A DNA stretch of 64,000 nucleotides from Falciphora oryzae (GCA_000733355.1 JNVV01000077.1:98893-162892); one strand, 5' to 3'; shown: positions 12,101 to 22,057, counted from the first letter of the stretch. Translations and numbers: made by a program. Notes: a model not told the origin generated them from the letters alone.

Positions 12101-12599
12101 CCTTTTCGATGAAGTGAGCCTTGGGGCCCAGGCCATACATACTGCGGCAGAAGAGGACCAGGTCGAATTTGTTATTGTGAGCCCGGGCGGCGTCGACGTT
12201 CAGGCCAAAGGGGCGTCGATGGATGATCGGCGGGCGCTCGAGCCCGGGCAACATGGACCCGGCCTGGAGACCCTCCTCTAACTTCTCTGCGAACAAGCCG
12301 TTGCACTCGTATGCCTCGTACTTGACAATCTTTCGGCAGGTCTCTAGGTCGGGTACGGATGCGAGGACGGTCTCTGGTCCAGGTCCGATCTCGAGCACGG
12401 ACAGTCCGCCGTGGCGGCCGGGCAAAGATGCCAGAAGGTGGGATAGCTGGGGGAAGATAAAGTCATTGTAGTTTCCCGATTCTGCGACACGTATGATCTG
12501 GTGGGCCTGGCTGTATTGCAAGTCAGACAGGTTGGTTCGTGTAGCGCCCCTGCTGGTGTGCTGCCTGAGGGCAGACTTTAGAGCGTCAACGGTAACCAT
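9174..12599 (-). CDS. Four-domain fusion enzyme: methyltransferase / FAD-linked oxidase / phosphomevalonate-kinase-like / adenine-phosphoribosyltransferase-like
   Basis: A single uninterrupted frame of 1141 codons. Residues 1-270: class I SAM methyltransferase, HNMT-like, with motif I VLEIGPGPE (68-76) and FDLVLFCRSMYG. Residues 300-740: PCMH/berberine-bridge-type FAD oxidoreductase with GGGHSGH (334-340), whose His is the expected 8-alpha FAD link, GGIGHLSRQLGLACD, and a C-terminal RLKRILDPHSVL. The second covalent Cys of bicovalent enzymes is absent. Residues 745-900: resembles animal-type phosphomevalonate kinase (PF04275), with P-loop GEHGAGKDY (755-763), LLADRGYKEQHR and TGMRDE. Residues 945-1141: resembles adenine phosphoribosyltransferase, with PGFPRAGVDFRHVL, RKGGKLPGP and PRPP loop VVVDDVLASGTT (1077-1088). 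No signal peptide, so probably cytosolic. Domain calls are by motif. The substrate is unknown. The combination suggests making or tailoring a nucleotide-linked small molecule (inference). Confidence 0.8.
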   Translation of the reverse strand: MVTVDALKSALRQHTSRGATRTNLSDLQYSQAHQIIRVAESGNYNDFIFPQLSHLLASLPGRHGGLSVLEIGPGPETVLASVPDLETCRKIVKYEAYECNGLFAEKLEEGLQAGSMLPGLERPPIIHRRPFGLNVDAARAHNNKFDLVLFCRSMYGLGPKAHFIEKAVQLLAEGGVVAVFHPDGTLDLPGLVCRQVASWPEGCLRLPDNDKALVAAASFLAGYWVPGSPLGKETTLAWTALCRLLGRYQEDRPGELLFDAPQIMMVFDKNAASVAALQTLLPISFDRPEGEMQVKNREARLHRPAGVVRATSLDHIQLLVRWAVWRGVGITVIGGGHSGHCQQPGILALDMRSFNKIGVVHDPSMGKLLIAGAGCTSGKIIEAAMAAGVTVPLGSRPSVGAGLWLQGGIGHLSRQLGLACDSIIGAVVVSVESPRVLCLGHVPAEGRPDNAEHSEHEADLLWALKGAGTNFCIVVSVVFRTTPDATYDVRNWNTCIGSVAEAHRTLSRLDEGIDKLSRGMAADFYLLPGGGQVRLGVTAYSPSGPAVEPENAAKTISSILEQHPHLAKGVDNMGLFETEMSVKAMHGGHGGDKFSAFKRCILLKDISTEAVRNELFAALDNRPSIYSYIHLVYAGDGAVRDVADDATAFGCRGWRFACNITGVWRRTDDDNDDARACTRWVYDVAKKVLPLGAGAYSADLGPDPRDAALAAKAFGGNRERLARLKRILDPHSVLPFACPLLGPPARPRLIVVVTGEHGAGKDYCAAVWASTLASAGVPARVASISDATKRAYAAATPGVDAQRLLADRGYKEQHRAALAAFYRAELAARPGLPEEVFAELAGHVGAIEVLFITGMRDEAPVATRARLAPWARVVEVLVVATPELRAVRRGVYAASAAAPGYRPVAPLSHWQPCFVFDNNVGGSDDAVAFARSRILPLLDPDVGRLGRMVPTVPGFPRAGVDFRHVLNIAEQPGGLRLCTSLMQSRLGASEEPKVGGIVGCEAGGFVFAASLAGALDVPLSLVRKGGKLPGPKVSVPVLKSYISSVAVDGGGEEQGRDLMLEMACSDVLLKASKPIVVVDDVLASGTTLHAVLKLLGKNGADPWDIKVLVVAEFPAHRGRERLRERGFGMVSVESLLVFEGA

Positions 12600-12927
12600 G
12601 TCGCCGGTTTTCCTTGCGAGGTAGTAGTGGAAGAACGAAGCTTACGAAACCAACCAGCGGAAGCCCTAGGAGGCTCTGTCCTTTTATTTAGCCATAATCT
12701 GTTGCTTGCTTGAGCTGCTGATGCTTTCGTTTGCGTCGGTAAAACATGGTGGCGATGACCAATGCCGGATGACGCGGACGAAGATTGCCTCTAGCAGCCC
12801 ATTTTTTATCTGAGTCTAGAGATCGGTGACTGGTCAAACAAACGAGGGCAGCTTCTGTAAACTGTCAATGAAATTTGACTGTGATCTGACAGTCTAGATA
12901 GTCCCTTTCTCCGTATGCAGATGTTAT

Positions 12928-14773
12928 CTAAATAACGTCTAGGACATATTTAACCATGGCTATCGCCTTCTCCTCTTCTAAGCGTCGAGCGACAAGCTGT
13001 AGACTGATAGGCATTCCATGGACCGCATCGGCATCATCTAGTATTCAAGTTAGCTTTGATCACCCATAATCCCTGGTATCATTGTCTTACACTCTGTGTG
13101 GATAGCCTCGCACGTCGGCCCCAAAGGCCGTTTCGTGGCATCGGGCGTGTCGAGGCTCTTATCCACCGACAGCCCTGTCGGGAAAGAAACGCAAGAATAG
13201 TCGAGAACGTTGTAGACGCCAGTGTATGCAACTAAAAAGCCGAATTAGTTCCCAGAAAGAAGATCGGAGGAGCAGAGCAAACTTACTATGCTTGAAGCTC
13301 CCGTTCTTGACAGAAGCAAACGGCGTCGTGGGACACAGAATGGCGTCGATGCCGGCTGCGTTCCACCGGTCGAGGTAGCGCTTCTGGAACGCCGTGCGCT
13401 CGAGGTGGATCTGCCACATTTCGTACGTGCCCACCTCGGCGGCGCACGAGTAAGCCTCCATCTCGGGCCTCCACGGCTCGCCCGTCCTCTCGAGCTCCCG
13501 CCGGATCGAGATGCCGCCGTCGGCTACAAACATGCGCTCTAGCAGGCTGAGCCCCTGCGTGTGGTCAACGGGGTCCCAGTTAACAACCTCGACGCCGGCG
13601 GCCTTGAGCTTCGCGGCCGTCTCGTGGAGGGCGCGCGCGACGGGGGCCGTGGGGCGCACGATGCCGTCGTCCCACATGACGGCGATCTTCAGCTTGGCGG
13701 GCAGCACGGCGTCGCGCCAGGGGATGGGCACGCAGCGCGGGTCCCGGAGCCACGTCTGCCGGCCGACGACGCTGCGGCTGTAGTGCTCTAGGTCAGCGAT
13801 GGTGCGCGCCATGGGCCCGTTGACGGACTGCACGGCCTCCTGGCCGGCCATTCCCGAGCGGCAGCCGAGGGTGGGGAAGCGGCCGAAGGAGGGGCGAAGG
13901 GTGAAGATGCCGGTGCAGGCGGCGGGGATGCGCAGCGAGCCGCCTGCCAAAATAAATGTCAGCAAAATATTTATCTCAGAAATCAGTTTCTCTGGTAGGT
14001 CCTAACCGATATCGGTGCCGATGCCTAGTGGGCTGCCCTTCATGACGATGAGGGCCGACTCGCCGCCGGAGCTCCCGCCGCTGGTGAGGTTCCGGTTGCG
14101 CGGGTTGACGGTGCGGCCGAAGACATTGTTGACGGACTCGGCGATCATCATGGCCGTCGGGACGTTGGTCTTGACGTAGAACACGGCGCCGGCCTCCTCG
14201 AGGAGCTCGGCGAGGGCGGCGTCGCGCTCGGCGGGGCAGCCGACGTGGGACGCGAAGCCGACGGTGGCGTCGAGGCCCTTGAGGTTGAAGTTGTCCTTGA
14301 GCGAGATCGGCAGGCCGTGGAAGGGCCCCAGCGGCTGGCCGGTGCGCTCAAGGTGCTCGTCCAGGGCGGTGGCTGTGGCAAGGGCGCGGTCGAAGCATGT
14401 TTCGGAGAGGCAGTTTGTCTGGTGATGGGGTTCAGCGTTGCTTACGCACGTATGGAGACTAGGGTAGCAAGTGTACCAGTTGATGCGCCGCCGCAGCTCT
14501 CTTGCAAAATGCCTTAGTCACGTCGACAGATTTGAGGTCACCGGAGGCGAGCTTAGAGAGCAGCTCAGTGGCCGTGCTGTCGGTGATGGCGAGCTCCTTG
14601 GGGGTGAACCAGCCGGAAGCCCCGGGCCAGCCGGTGACGTCCTCCTGGGAGTCCGGAGGTAGGAGGTCTTTCGGCACGCGCCATTCAGGGGGAATGGAAG
14701 CGGCGAGGGCCTCGCGCTTCCTGGCGGCGGCGAGCTCCCAGGGGGCGGTTTTGTCGGCCCCCAAGCTTCCCAT
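12928..14773 (-). CDS. Amidase-signature hydrolase (fungal acetamidase type)
   Basis: Hydrolyses a carboxamide by a Ser-cisSer-Lys mechanism. Five exons on the minus strand (14773-14477, 14418-14007, 13943-13287, 13231-13091, 13037-12928) give 538 aa, the usual fungal acetamidase size. All four introns are GT-AG and every junction restores family sequence (AHQL-TNCLSE, GTDIG-GSLRIP, SFKH-IAYTGVYN, IHTE-YDDADAVHGMP). Lys140 in SLKDNF, Ser215 in TSGGSSGGE and Ser239 in TDIGGSLR keep the spacing of the FAAH triad (75 and 24 residues). Start: ATG of MGSLGADK rather than an in-frame codon eight residues upstream. It has no signal peptide and is probably cytosolic. It sits 328 bp downstream of the four-domain gene start on the same strand and is divergent from a DAL5-like transporter, suggesting uptake plus amide hydrolysis of one compound. 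Confidence 0.9.
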
Positions 14774-15861
14774 ATTTTTTTTTTCTTTTTTGATCAAAAG
14801 CCGGGAACGTTTATCCTTGTCTTACTTCGAATCAGGCACCTAACCATGTCTCACCGCCTCATCTTCTCGTGAGGGGAAGTGGTGGGTGATTGATTCGGGC
14901 GCCCCATCATTGTTAAATAGGCGCGCGATTTAGATACTCAACTCAGGGCATAACGGCATCATGGCGCCGGGCCGGTCATCGGTAATACCAGGACTGGGCT
15001 GACTCGCATTGTCCGCCAAGGATCCATTGCGATGCGGAGAAGGAGGGGCTTTTGCGGGGGGATTCGGAATCGGGAAAGTAGAGATAAGGCGACCAGGCAT
15101 GTGGGCGGGGAATCGTTAATATCAAGATGATGGTGGTGATAGTGGGCTTCAGTGTGGAAGTACCTATGCCCGGACGGTACTCTGCAGTGGAGGTTTTGTC
15201 GCCGCTTTGATAAGATAAGGGACCCCATCAAAACAGGTCGGCCTCCACACGACGAGCCCTCCGCACGACTGACGCCAAACCTTTCGGACGCACTCCCGGC
15301 CAGGCCCCCGATCTATCGTCGGCTTATCGCACCCATCTGTTTCGTCGTCGGACGGGAATGCTGCAGGTGGACTGCGATCTTCATCAGCAGGATCAGGTAA
15401 GACAATGATGACGAAATCGAGCTGGGAAGGCTCACGGGCAGTGCCGCAGGGTTTTCGTCTAATCAAGATACGATCGGCGTCCAACAGGAACGCATACATC
15501 AGATAAGACAGGAACAGGACCAGGAGGAAAAAAATGCCGACAGTCGGCCAATCCATATTCTCCTCGCCGATACTGATCCCGAAGACCCAAAAGCCAAGGC
15601 CGCCTAGGAATTCCAACCAGAGCAGAGGCAGTTTGCAGGCCCCTTAACAGGCCCCCTATCATCTTGTCTCGACGGGGTCAGCAACGGGGGCTGCGGTAGC
15701 TTCAGACGCCCAGACATCGGGCCCTGTTCGGTGCCTAGATTATCCTCGACTCCCACGGCCTCATAAGAGGTCGGCCGCCCACCCTCCGCGCGGCTACTGA
15801 AGCATCCAGCCCGTTGTAACTCCTCTGTGGCGAAGGGTAGCCACCCGAGACTCAACTCACG
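14774..15861. promoter_or_regulatory. Bidirectional upstream region between amidase and DAL5-like transporter
   Basis: Both flanking genes start from this 1.1 kb, so shared regulation is likely. GATA cores are visible (for example GATAAG at 15073-15090 and 15210-15218), which would fit nitrogen control, but such short motifs also occur by chance. Confidence 0.4.
15164..15616 (-). CDS. Doubtful ORF with one membrane segment
   Basis: A 150-codon frame inside the shared upstream region of amidase and transporter. It has one strongly hydrophobic stretch (TVGIFFLLVLFLSYLMYAFLL) followed by DADRILIRRK. The rest looks like non-coding translation, no family is recognised and there is no splice support. 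It may be noise, or a small membrane protein transcribed from the intergenic region. Confidence 0.15.
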   Translation of the reverse strand: MEFLGGLGFWVFGISIGEENMDWPTVGIFFLLVLFLSYLMYAFLLDADRILIRRKPCGTAREPSQLDFVIIVLPDPADEDRSPPAAFPSDDETDGCDKPTIDRGPGRECVRKVWRQSCGGLVVWRPTCFDGVPYLIKAATKPPLQSTVRA

Positions 15862-17528
15862 ATGGCGTTTGACAAGGTCAAGCAATACCTGCAAGTCGAG
15901 TATCAGCCCGGAGAGCGGAAGCTCATCCAAAAAGTCAGGTCACACTGCACACACCGCACCGGCTGCTAGACACTCGGCTGACCCATTCGAGCAGATTGAC
16001 TTCTTCATTCTTACCTTTTGCTGTCTGAGCTACCTGGTCAATTATGTAAGTCTCTACTGCCTCCGCCTCCCTGATCTGAGCACAACTGACGAACACCCAG
16101 CTCGACCGCACAAACATCAACAATGCCTACGTCTCGGGAATGAAAGAAGAGCTGGGCTTCGTCGGAGACCAGCTCAACCAGATCAACACCTGCTTTACCA
16201 TAGGGTACGTCACTCCATCACAAGCAATCCTCGCCCCTTTCGACCCACCACTAACACTCGCCACAGCTACGTCCTCGGCCAGGTCCCCTCCAACCTGTCC
16301 CTCCACTACGTCAAGCCGCGCTACTGGTTTCCCCTCATGATGATCATCTGGGGCGCCCTGACCATGTGCACCGCCAGCGTGCACAGCCCAACCTCCATCA
16401 TGGCCATCCGCTTCTTCCAGGGGTTGGCCGAGGCCTCCACCTTCGTCGGCACGCACTACATCCTCGGCGCCTGGTACACAGAGCGCGAGCTCGGCAAGCG
16501 CAGCGGCATCTTCACCGCCTCGGGCCTGGCCGGCACCTTCTTCGGCGGCTTCATCCAGACGGGCATCCACAGCAGCATGGACGGCCTGCACGGCCTCAGC
16601 GGCTGGCGCTGGCTCTTCATCATCGACGGCCTGCTGGCCGTCCCCGTCGCCGCCTACGGCTTCCTCTTCTTCCCCGACACGCCCCACACCACGACCGCCT
16701 TCTACCTCACCGCCGACGAGAAGGCCCTCGCCGCGTCGCGCGTACCGGAGGTCAAAGAGCGCTCGCCACTAACGCTCCAGTTCGTAAAAAAGGTGCTTAC
16801 GTCGTGGTACTGGTGGGGCTTTGTCGTGCTGTGGATTATCGCGGGCGAGACCGAGTCCTTCAGCACCAACTCGCTGCTGGGACTGTACATGAAGAGCCAC
16901 CCGGTGAACAAATACACGGTTGCACAGCTCAACAATTACCCAACGGGCGTGCCGGCCGTCGGTATCGTCTCAACACTCTTCTGGGCGACCCTGACGGACT
17001 TCCTGGGCGGGAAGCGGTACCTCGTCAGCTACTTCATCGGCATTGTCGGCATCGCCACCTCCGCCATGATTCTTGTCGCGTCCCGTGACCCGACGAGCGC
17101 AGCGTCCACGTCGGTCGTGTTCGGGGCGTACTACTGGGCCGGCGCTGTGTACGCCTGCCAGGCGACCTTCTTCGCGTGGTGCAACGACGCGATGCGGTAC
17201 GAGGAGGGCGTCTTCCGCGGCGTGGTGCTGGCGGGGATGAACCTCAGCAGCAGCGCTGTCAACGCGTGGTGGAGCATCGTCTTTTACGGCGCGTCCATGG
17301 CGCCGTGGTTTATCGTGAGTCTTCTCGACGCCGACGAGTCTTTTCGGGGTGAATTCGTGCTAATGTGCAAGCTTGCAGAGGGGCATGTGGGCTATGATCG
17401 CCAGCTCCGTTGCGCTGATCGTCTGGACCGTCGGGTTGACGTACCTGACGCACAGGGAAGACAAGCGAAGGGTCCTAGACGCGGAGGAGACGGTGCCGGT
17501 TCAAAAGGGGCAGGACGGGAAGGACTAA
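15862..17528 (+). CDS. MFS anion:cation symporter, allantoate/nicotinate permease (DAL5/TNA1) type
   Basis: Plasma-membrane importer of small organic anions. Exons 15862-15933, 15995-16045, 16101-16204, 16267-17314 and 17379-17528 (GT-AG throughout) give 474 aa. Hallmarks of the fungal DAL5/ACS family are KLIQ-KIDFFILTFCCLSYLVNYLDR across the first two introns, NINNAYVSGMKEELG, GYVLGQVPSNL, RYWFP, RFFQGLAEASTFVG, GKRSGIF and GWRWLFIIDGL. Twelve hydrophobic segments are expected. The small 5' exons are typical of the family. The substrate cannot be read from sequence; relatives move allantoate, nicotinate, pantothenate or dipeptides. The gene is divergent from the amidase and convergent (54 bp apart) with an O-methyltransferase, so its cargo may feed those enzymes. 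Confidence 0.9.
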
Positions 17529-17582
17529 AGTATAATGATGATATCGTGGATGGTCGAACAGGTCGGGCCCCGGCCCAGTCCT

Positions 17583-18377
17583 TCAGTTGAAGCCTACATA
17601 CACGAGCATCTGGAATCCACCGCCATATGGGAGCACAGTGCTCCTAAACCCACTATCCGGTTCGTTCACATACCCCAGGAGATCCTTGTAGCCTTCCTTT
17701 GCAGCATCGATGTTGTCGGCAAGTATGATAGCACCCTTCTTGAGATGGGGCTCCACAAGCTTGAGCGTCGGGAGTGCCAGCGGCGTCCAGACTGTGTTCT
17801 AGTCAGCGAGAAGGTCCTCTTTACCAGTACCATATGGGGAAGACTTACTGTCCAGCAGGAGAAAGTCCACCTGAGACGGCATGTCCCTCTTCAAGGTCTC
17901 CAGCAGATCCCCCTGGCGGAGCTCGATCCACCGCTCGACCTCCTGGCCCGCCTGCGCCCAGTTCTCGCGCGCCCGCTTCGCCTTGGACGGCGCCAGCTCG
18001 GTGGCGATGACCTTGCCGGAGCCTCCACCCCCAGTGGCTCTGACGTTCTGGCCGACGGCGAGGGCGAGGTAGATGGTGGAGAGGCCGAAGCTGGTGCCGG
18101 CCTCGACAACGCTCCGGGCGCCCGAGGCGCGCAGTAGCAGGTAGACGAGTGCGCACTTGTCCGGCTCGAGGGCGACGAACAGGTCCAGCGTGCGCGCCTG
18201 GCGCGCCTCCTGGACTGCCGCGGCGCCGGCCGCGGCGCCGGGGATGTCGGTGCTCACGAAGGGCGGCTCGGCGAGGGCTTCGGCGTGCAGGCGCGCGAGC
18301 ACGTCGAGCACGCGCTGGCTGGCGCTGATAGAGGACAGGGCCTTGAAGATTTCTGCTTGGGCGAAGGGGGAAGGCAT
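17583..18377 (-). CDS. Class I SAM-dependent O-methyltransferase (caffeoyl-CoA OMT-like)
   Basis: Methylates a hydroxyl or related group of a small molecule using S-adenosylmethionine, cytosolic. Two exons, 18377-17849 and 17791-17583, give 245 aa. The 57-nt intron ends at the second of two AGs (AACACAG), because only that choice yields the family sequence DFLLLD-IWTPLALPTLKLVEPHL. SAM motif I is VVEAGTSFGLSTIYLAL, then KVIATELAPSKAKRA and GDLLETL. The end is GGGFQMLVYVGFN. Length matches fungal Methyltransf_24/OMT-3 proteins. The 3' ends of this gene and the transporter nearly touch, so it is a plausible fourth member of the 9-18 kb metabolic group. The substrate is unknown. Confidence 0.88.
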
Positions 18378-18617
18378 GGTTTCGGTGGTGGGATGTTTCT
18401 GGAGGGGTGACTGAATGTGATCTCGTATCTGGGGATCGCTGGGGTATAGATGTGGTTTATATGGAGAGTGCCTGACTTGGGCGTCGCTGGAATTGTGTGG
18501 TGCTAATTAGTGGTGGTTACCAGGGCTGGTGCTGGTGACTCAGATCAGACCTGCGAGCTTTCGTGGACGCATCAGTACCCAACGAACTCCACATACCTGT
18601 AGCCTTTGCCCATTATC

Positions 18618-18765
18618 ATCCCGAATTCAAGCCTGGGAAGCCGAACTGTGGTCCTGGGACGAAAGGAGACCGCACCAATAAAGCCAGGCATCTACAACTT
18701 GCGATGACCATTGGTCGCCAAGGCTACCTAGATGTACGCAACCCCGCACTTGGGACTTGAATCCC
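18618..18765 (+). repeat. Degenerate direct repeat, copy A
   Basis: Shares blocks with 19240-19400 in the same orientation: CGAATTCAAGCC, ACCGCACCAATA, AACTTGCGAT, CCATTGG, AAGGCT and CCCGCACTTG, in the same order. Divergence is high. It may be a decayed solo LTR or short interspersed element. Confidence 0.5.
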
Positions 18766-18919
18766 AGCCCTCTTATGACAGAGCAGAGGGTATGCAGTAG
18801 ACCTATGTACGTCGATCTGGATCCATGAGGACCTAAAAACAAGGCTTTCAAGGGAAGGAGCCTCTTCGGCTTTAGATATACAAGTGTACACAGCGGTAAG
18901 GAACCCGCACATGGTAGCG

Positions 18920-19184
18920 CAAGTCTAGTCTCCGCGCCGCCCTTGCCCTTGGCGGGGGTCGCGAGCTTCTCGTCCATCAAGTTGCGCGCGCCGGCGTAGA
19001 CCTGCTCGAGAGTCGCGTACCGCTGTTCCGGGATGCCGTACATGTTCTCGCCGGTGATGGCCATGACGGCCTTGATCGAGACGAAGCTGTCCGTCAGCCG
19101 CCGCACCCGCCCAAGCCCTTGTGCCGCCGACGCGGGGCAGAAGGGTGCCTCGTTTGCGGCGTCCTGGTACCTAAATCGGTACAT
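18920..19184 (-). pseudogene. Short coding-like fragment of unknown family
   Basis: Minus-strand frame reading RRLTDSFVSIKAVMAITGENMYGIPEQRY and then LEQVYAGARNLMDEKLA. It has protein-like composition but no recognisable family and stops making sense toward 18900, where it runs into repeat copy A. It lies exactly between two diverged direct repeats, so it could be a remnant carried or cut by a repeat element. Confidence 0.25.
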
Positions 19185-19239
19185 GTAAGCAAGTTGGGCT
19201 GTGACTCAGATGCTCTGCTAGCTTGGGTTGTTGCGTGCC

Positions 19240-19400
19240 CGCCGAATTCAAGCCGGGAGCCGACCTGGCTGCGACTGCCCGCCCGTGTCTTGGAGACGAG
19301 GAGATAATTACCGCACCAATAGAGCCACGGCGTCTAACTTGCGATAGCCATTGGCCATTAAGGCTGCATGTGTGCAATCCCGCACTTGAAACCTACTTAA
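19240..19400 (+). repeat. Degenerate direct repeat, copy B
   Basis: Second copy of the element at 18618-18765, with the same ordered blocks and many transitions between copies. The two copies are about 620 bp apart and bracket the coding-like fragment. Confidence 0.5.
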
Positions 19401-21127
19401 CTCCCAGCTATTTGCTCCTCCCCTTTCCCCCATAATATCAGGGTTTTATCCGACCTCTCGTATGTCTTGGGAACAACACGTCGAAAAAGCCGTAACATCG
19501 TAATACAACTGTCACTGAGTAGAGACTTAATTATCCTCCTCGTCAAATTATCGTCTTGAGCTCGCTCTGGTATTCCTTCCGAGTAATTAACCAAGCAGAA
19601 CGGAGCCTTCCTCAGTTACTAGCTTCCTGGTCGGGACGGTCGACAAGGCCCAACGGCTCCTGGAAAAGTCGGAGCAGGTCAAGTCACAGGTCACCCGGGA
19701 TGAAGATGAAAATGAACTCGGATCACATCTCGAGCTCGAGATATTACTCTTCAGATCCAGTGTTGGGCGGCTGATGCTTCCACTCGGGGTTGACGAAGAA
19801 ACGTTAGGCCCCCCCCTCCCTGCCGAGCATCTGGATTTTTGCGTTACCTAATTAATGATCGACGACCGTAGCATCCACCGAACTCGGCTTGAAAGTCTCG
19901 AGGGTGGTGAGCGGCCTAATCCAATGTTCCTGGAGGCACTCCTTGAGCGACTGGGTGACGCACGCCCACGTTTCCTGAGCGTCATGAAAACGCTCTCCGA
20001 GAAGATAGAGTGGCTGTGTCAGGAGTTGGATATGACGAATACGGATATCGAAAGCTCGGCGGAACGCTTGAGCTTCACTTCCAGGCCTGCACTCAGACAA
20101 CTTGTTCACGAGTTCGCAGAGTGCAACAAACAACTCCAGCTGCTACTCGACCTGGTAGACCTCAAGTCCAAGGACTCTGGGTATGAGTCTCGAGAGACTA
20201 AATCTGCGTCGGTTCAAGATGGCCTCAGTACACGAAGGCGATACCGAGATAGTGCATTCGGATGTGTCCAGCATTTTGGGTTACGACCGCAACGAGCGAT
20301 ACATAGCCAGTTTGGCGGACGAGATATCCTTTCTGATTCCGTCTGGATTTTACCCCATCAACCTGGACAGGATTTTGTCGACGCTCCCACCGATCCTCCA
20401 GGAGTTTGTCATTAAATTTGGTTACCAGAGCCAAGAAGCTATACAACGCCAACTTATGATTCTTATTTATAAATTCAGGGGGTATGTTTCATTGTCTTTT
20501 TCAAAATTCATTTTTTTATTCATCCACTCCTTTGTGCTAAAGTTGTTCACCCAACTGAACTGGGCCCCTTCTCCAGAAAAATTGTTGAGCACCTCAAACG
20601 CGACCTCCATTTGGCGCCAGGACCCGAAGACGCCAAGGACCGGGTATTTGACTCGAATATGTCTCTTCAGGATAAAATGAATCTGTGGGCTTCCCGGGAG
20701 AACGCTCCAAAGACTATCCAAAAGATAGTAGAGGGCCTCGAAAACTTCCAAGATGATGATGTGGTTCAAGGGAGGCAGTAGATTTGTTCCGTTACCTTCG
20801 GGCTCTAAGAGAACTGCCGGCCTATCGATGGCTCCAATCCTCGATTGGAACAGCTGCGCGATTGGGTGTTCCTGGGAATACCGGGAAAATTCCAGATCAT
20901 CTGTCGATCAAAGACCAGGTTATTCGAGCAGTCTCCAAAGGCCTTCCAACCAAGGCCAGCCGCGGCCAGGGCAGCCAAAAGCTCAGAATGCATCTCTCGA
21001 TCGAGTGGGACCCGTTTCAATTTGCTCGCGATCAAAAGTTTGAGTAACCTCTGAGCCAGGTTCTTGCTAAAGCCATCGCCACCGCCGGCTATGAAGGTGA
21101 CACGCTGGCAAATACATGTGAAAACTA

Positions 21128-22055
21128 AGGGCCTGTCCTAGAGTAAATCGGGTTTTTGGTTTTTCCCATACTATTTTTAAAAACCGCTTGAAAACCAGTT
21201 TGCGGGTCCACGCAAACCCTTGTGAAGATCTTTCAGAAGACCCGCCAGAAGTATCTTTTCGCAGGACAACGAGTCGCGGCCCCCGGGCCCTAGCCAGCTC
21301 CTTTGCCACCTCCTGTGCTACCTGTTGAATATATAAAGCTAACGACCCTCCCGCCTTCGAAAAAGTTTGATTTGGAGAAATTTCGAACCTAAAAACAGGG
21401 CCGCCCTAGGGAGGGCCGGGCATGTTTAAAAGGCCGGGCACGAGGGTTTTGGCGCGTGCAAATAGGACCAGATAATAATAATTTTTTTTTTTGCTACTTC
21501 CTAAAGGGGAAATTCGCTTGCAAACTGCTGCCGCCTTTACCCCGCCGCCTTTACCCCGCTGCCCCACGTTTAGCCTGTGCACAAAGCGGTTTCGCTGCTG
21601 ACAAACTTAATGCCATTAGTCGCGCATTTGCGATAAAGCCACTGAGGCCCAGGCATCCAGCCACAAAATCCGCGCGAAACGGTACGCGCGAAAAGGTGCG
21701 CAAAAAGGTGCAAGTAGAGGTGCAAATAAAAGTGCAAAGGTGCAGAGGTGCAGAGGTGCAGAGGTGCAGAGGTGCAGAGGTGCAGAGGTGTAGAGGTGTC
21801 AATTGACGCGCCCGTGCTGTAAATGCTTCCCTTTTGAAGCCCATGTCCGTTTTGTGTGGGTGCGCTATAAAAAATTGCATGGCGATCGATACCGGGGTGG
21901 GGGTGGGTGCGGGAGAAAAAGGGTGCGTGGCCGGGAAGAGCCTCTTTATAAAGGTACATTTTTTATTGCAGGGCCCCTTGTGACGATCCTCGCTTATCCA
22001 AAAAACCGGCAAGGGGGGTCAAAAAACCAAAAAACCAATAGTCTAGGACAGGCCC
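21128..22055. mobile_element. MITE-like non-autonomous DNA transposon, 928 bp
   Basis: Imperfect terminal inverted repeats of about 38 bp begin AGGGCCTGTCCTAGA on the left and, read inward from the right, GGGCCTGTCCTAGA, then continue into T-rich GGTTTTTTGG stretches. It is flanked by TA at 21126-21127 and 22056-22057. It contains no coding frame with a recognisable domain, and carries an internal 8-bp satellite. The TA duplication places it with the Tc1/mariner superfamily. The ends differ from those of the neighbouring pogo element, so it is not simply a deletion derivative of that element. Confidence 0.75.
21737..21799 (+). repeat. 8-bp tandem repeat AGGTGCAG inside the MITE
   Basis: About seven copies of an AGGTGCAG unit in a row, the last ones changed to AGGTGTAG. 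Looser forms (AAGGTGCG, AGTAGAGGTGCA) precede it, indicating growth by slippage. Confidence 0.85.
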
Positions 22056-22057
22056 TA

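Noticed and set aside
21128..22055. Assignment of the MITE to PIF/Harbinger (GGGCCTGT-like ends, possible TAA duplication)
   Set aside because: After placing the pogo element exactly, the host codon reconstruction supports a TA, not TAA/TTA, duplication.
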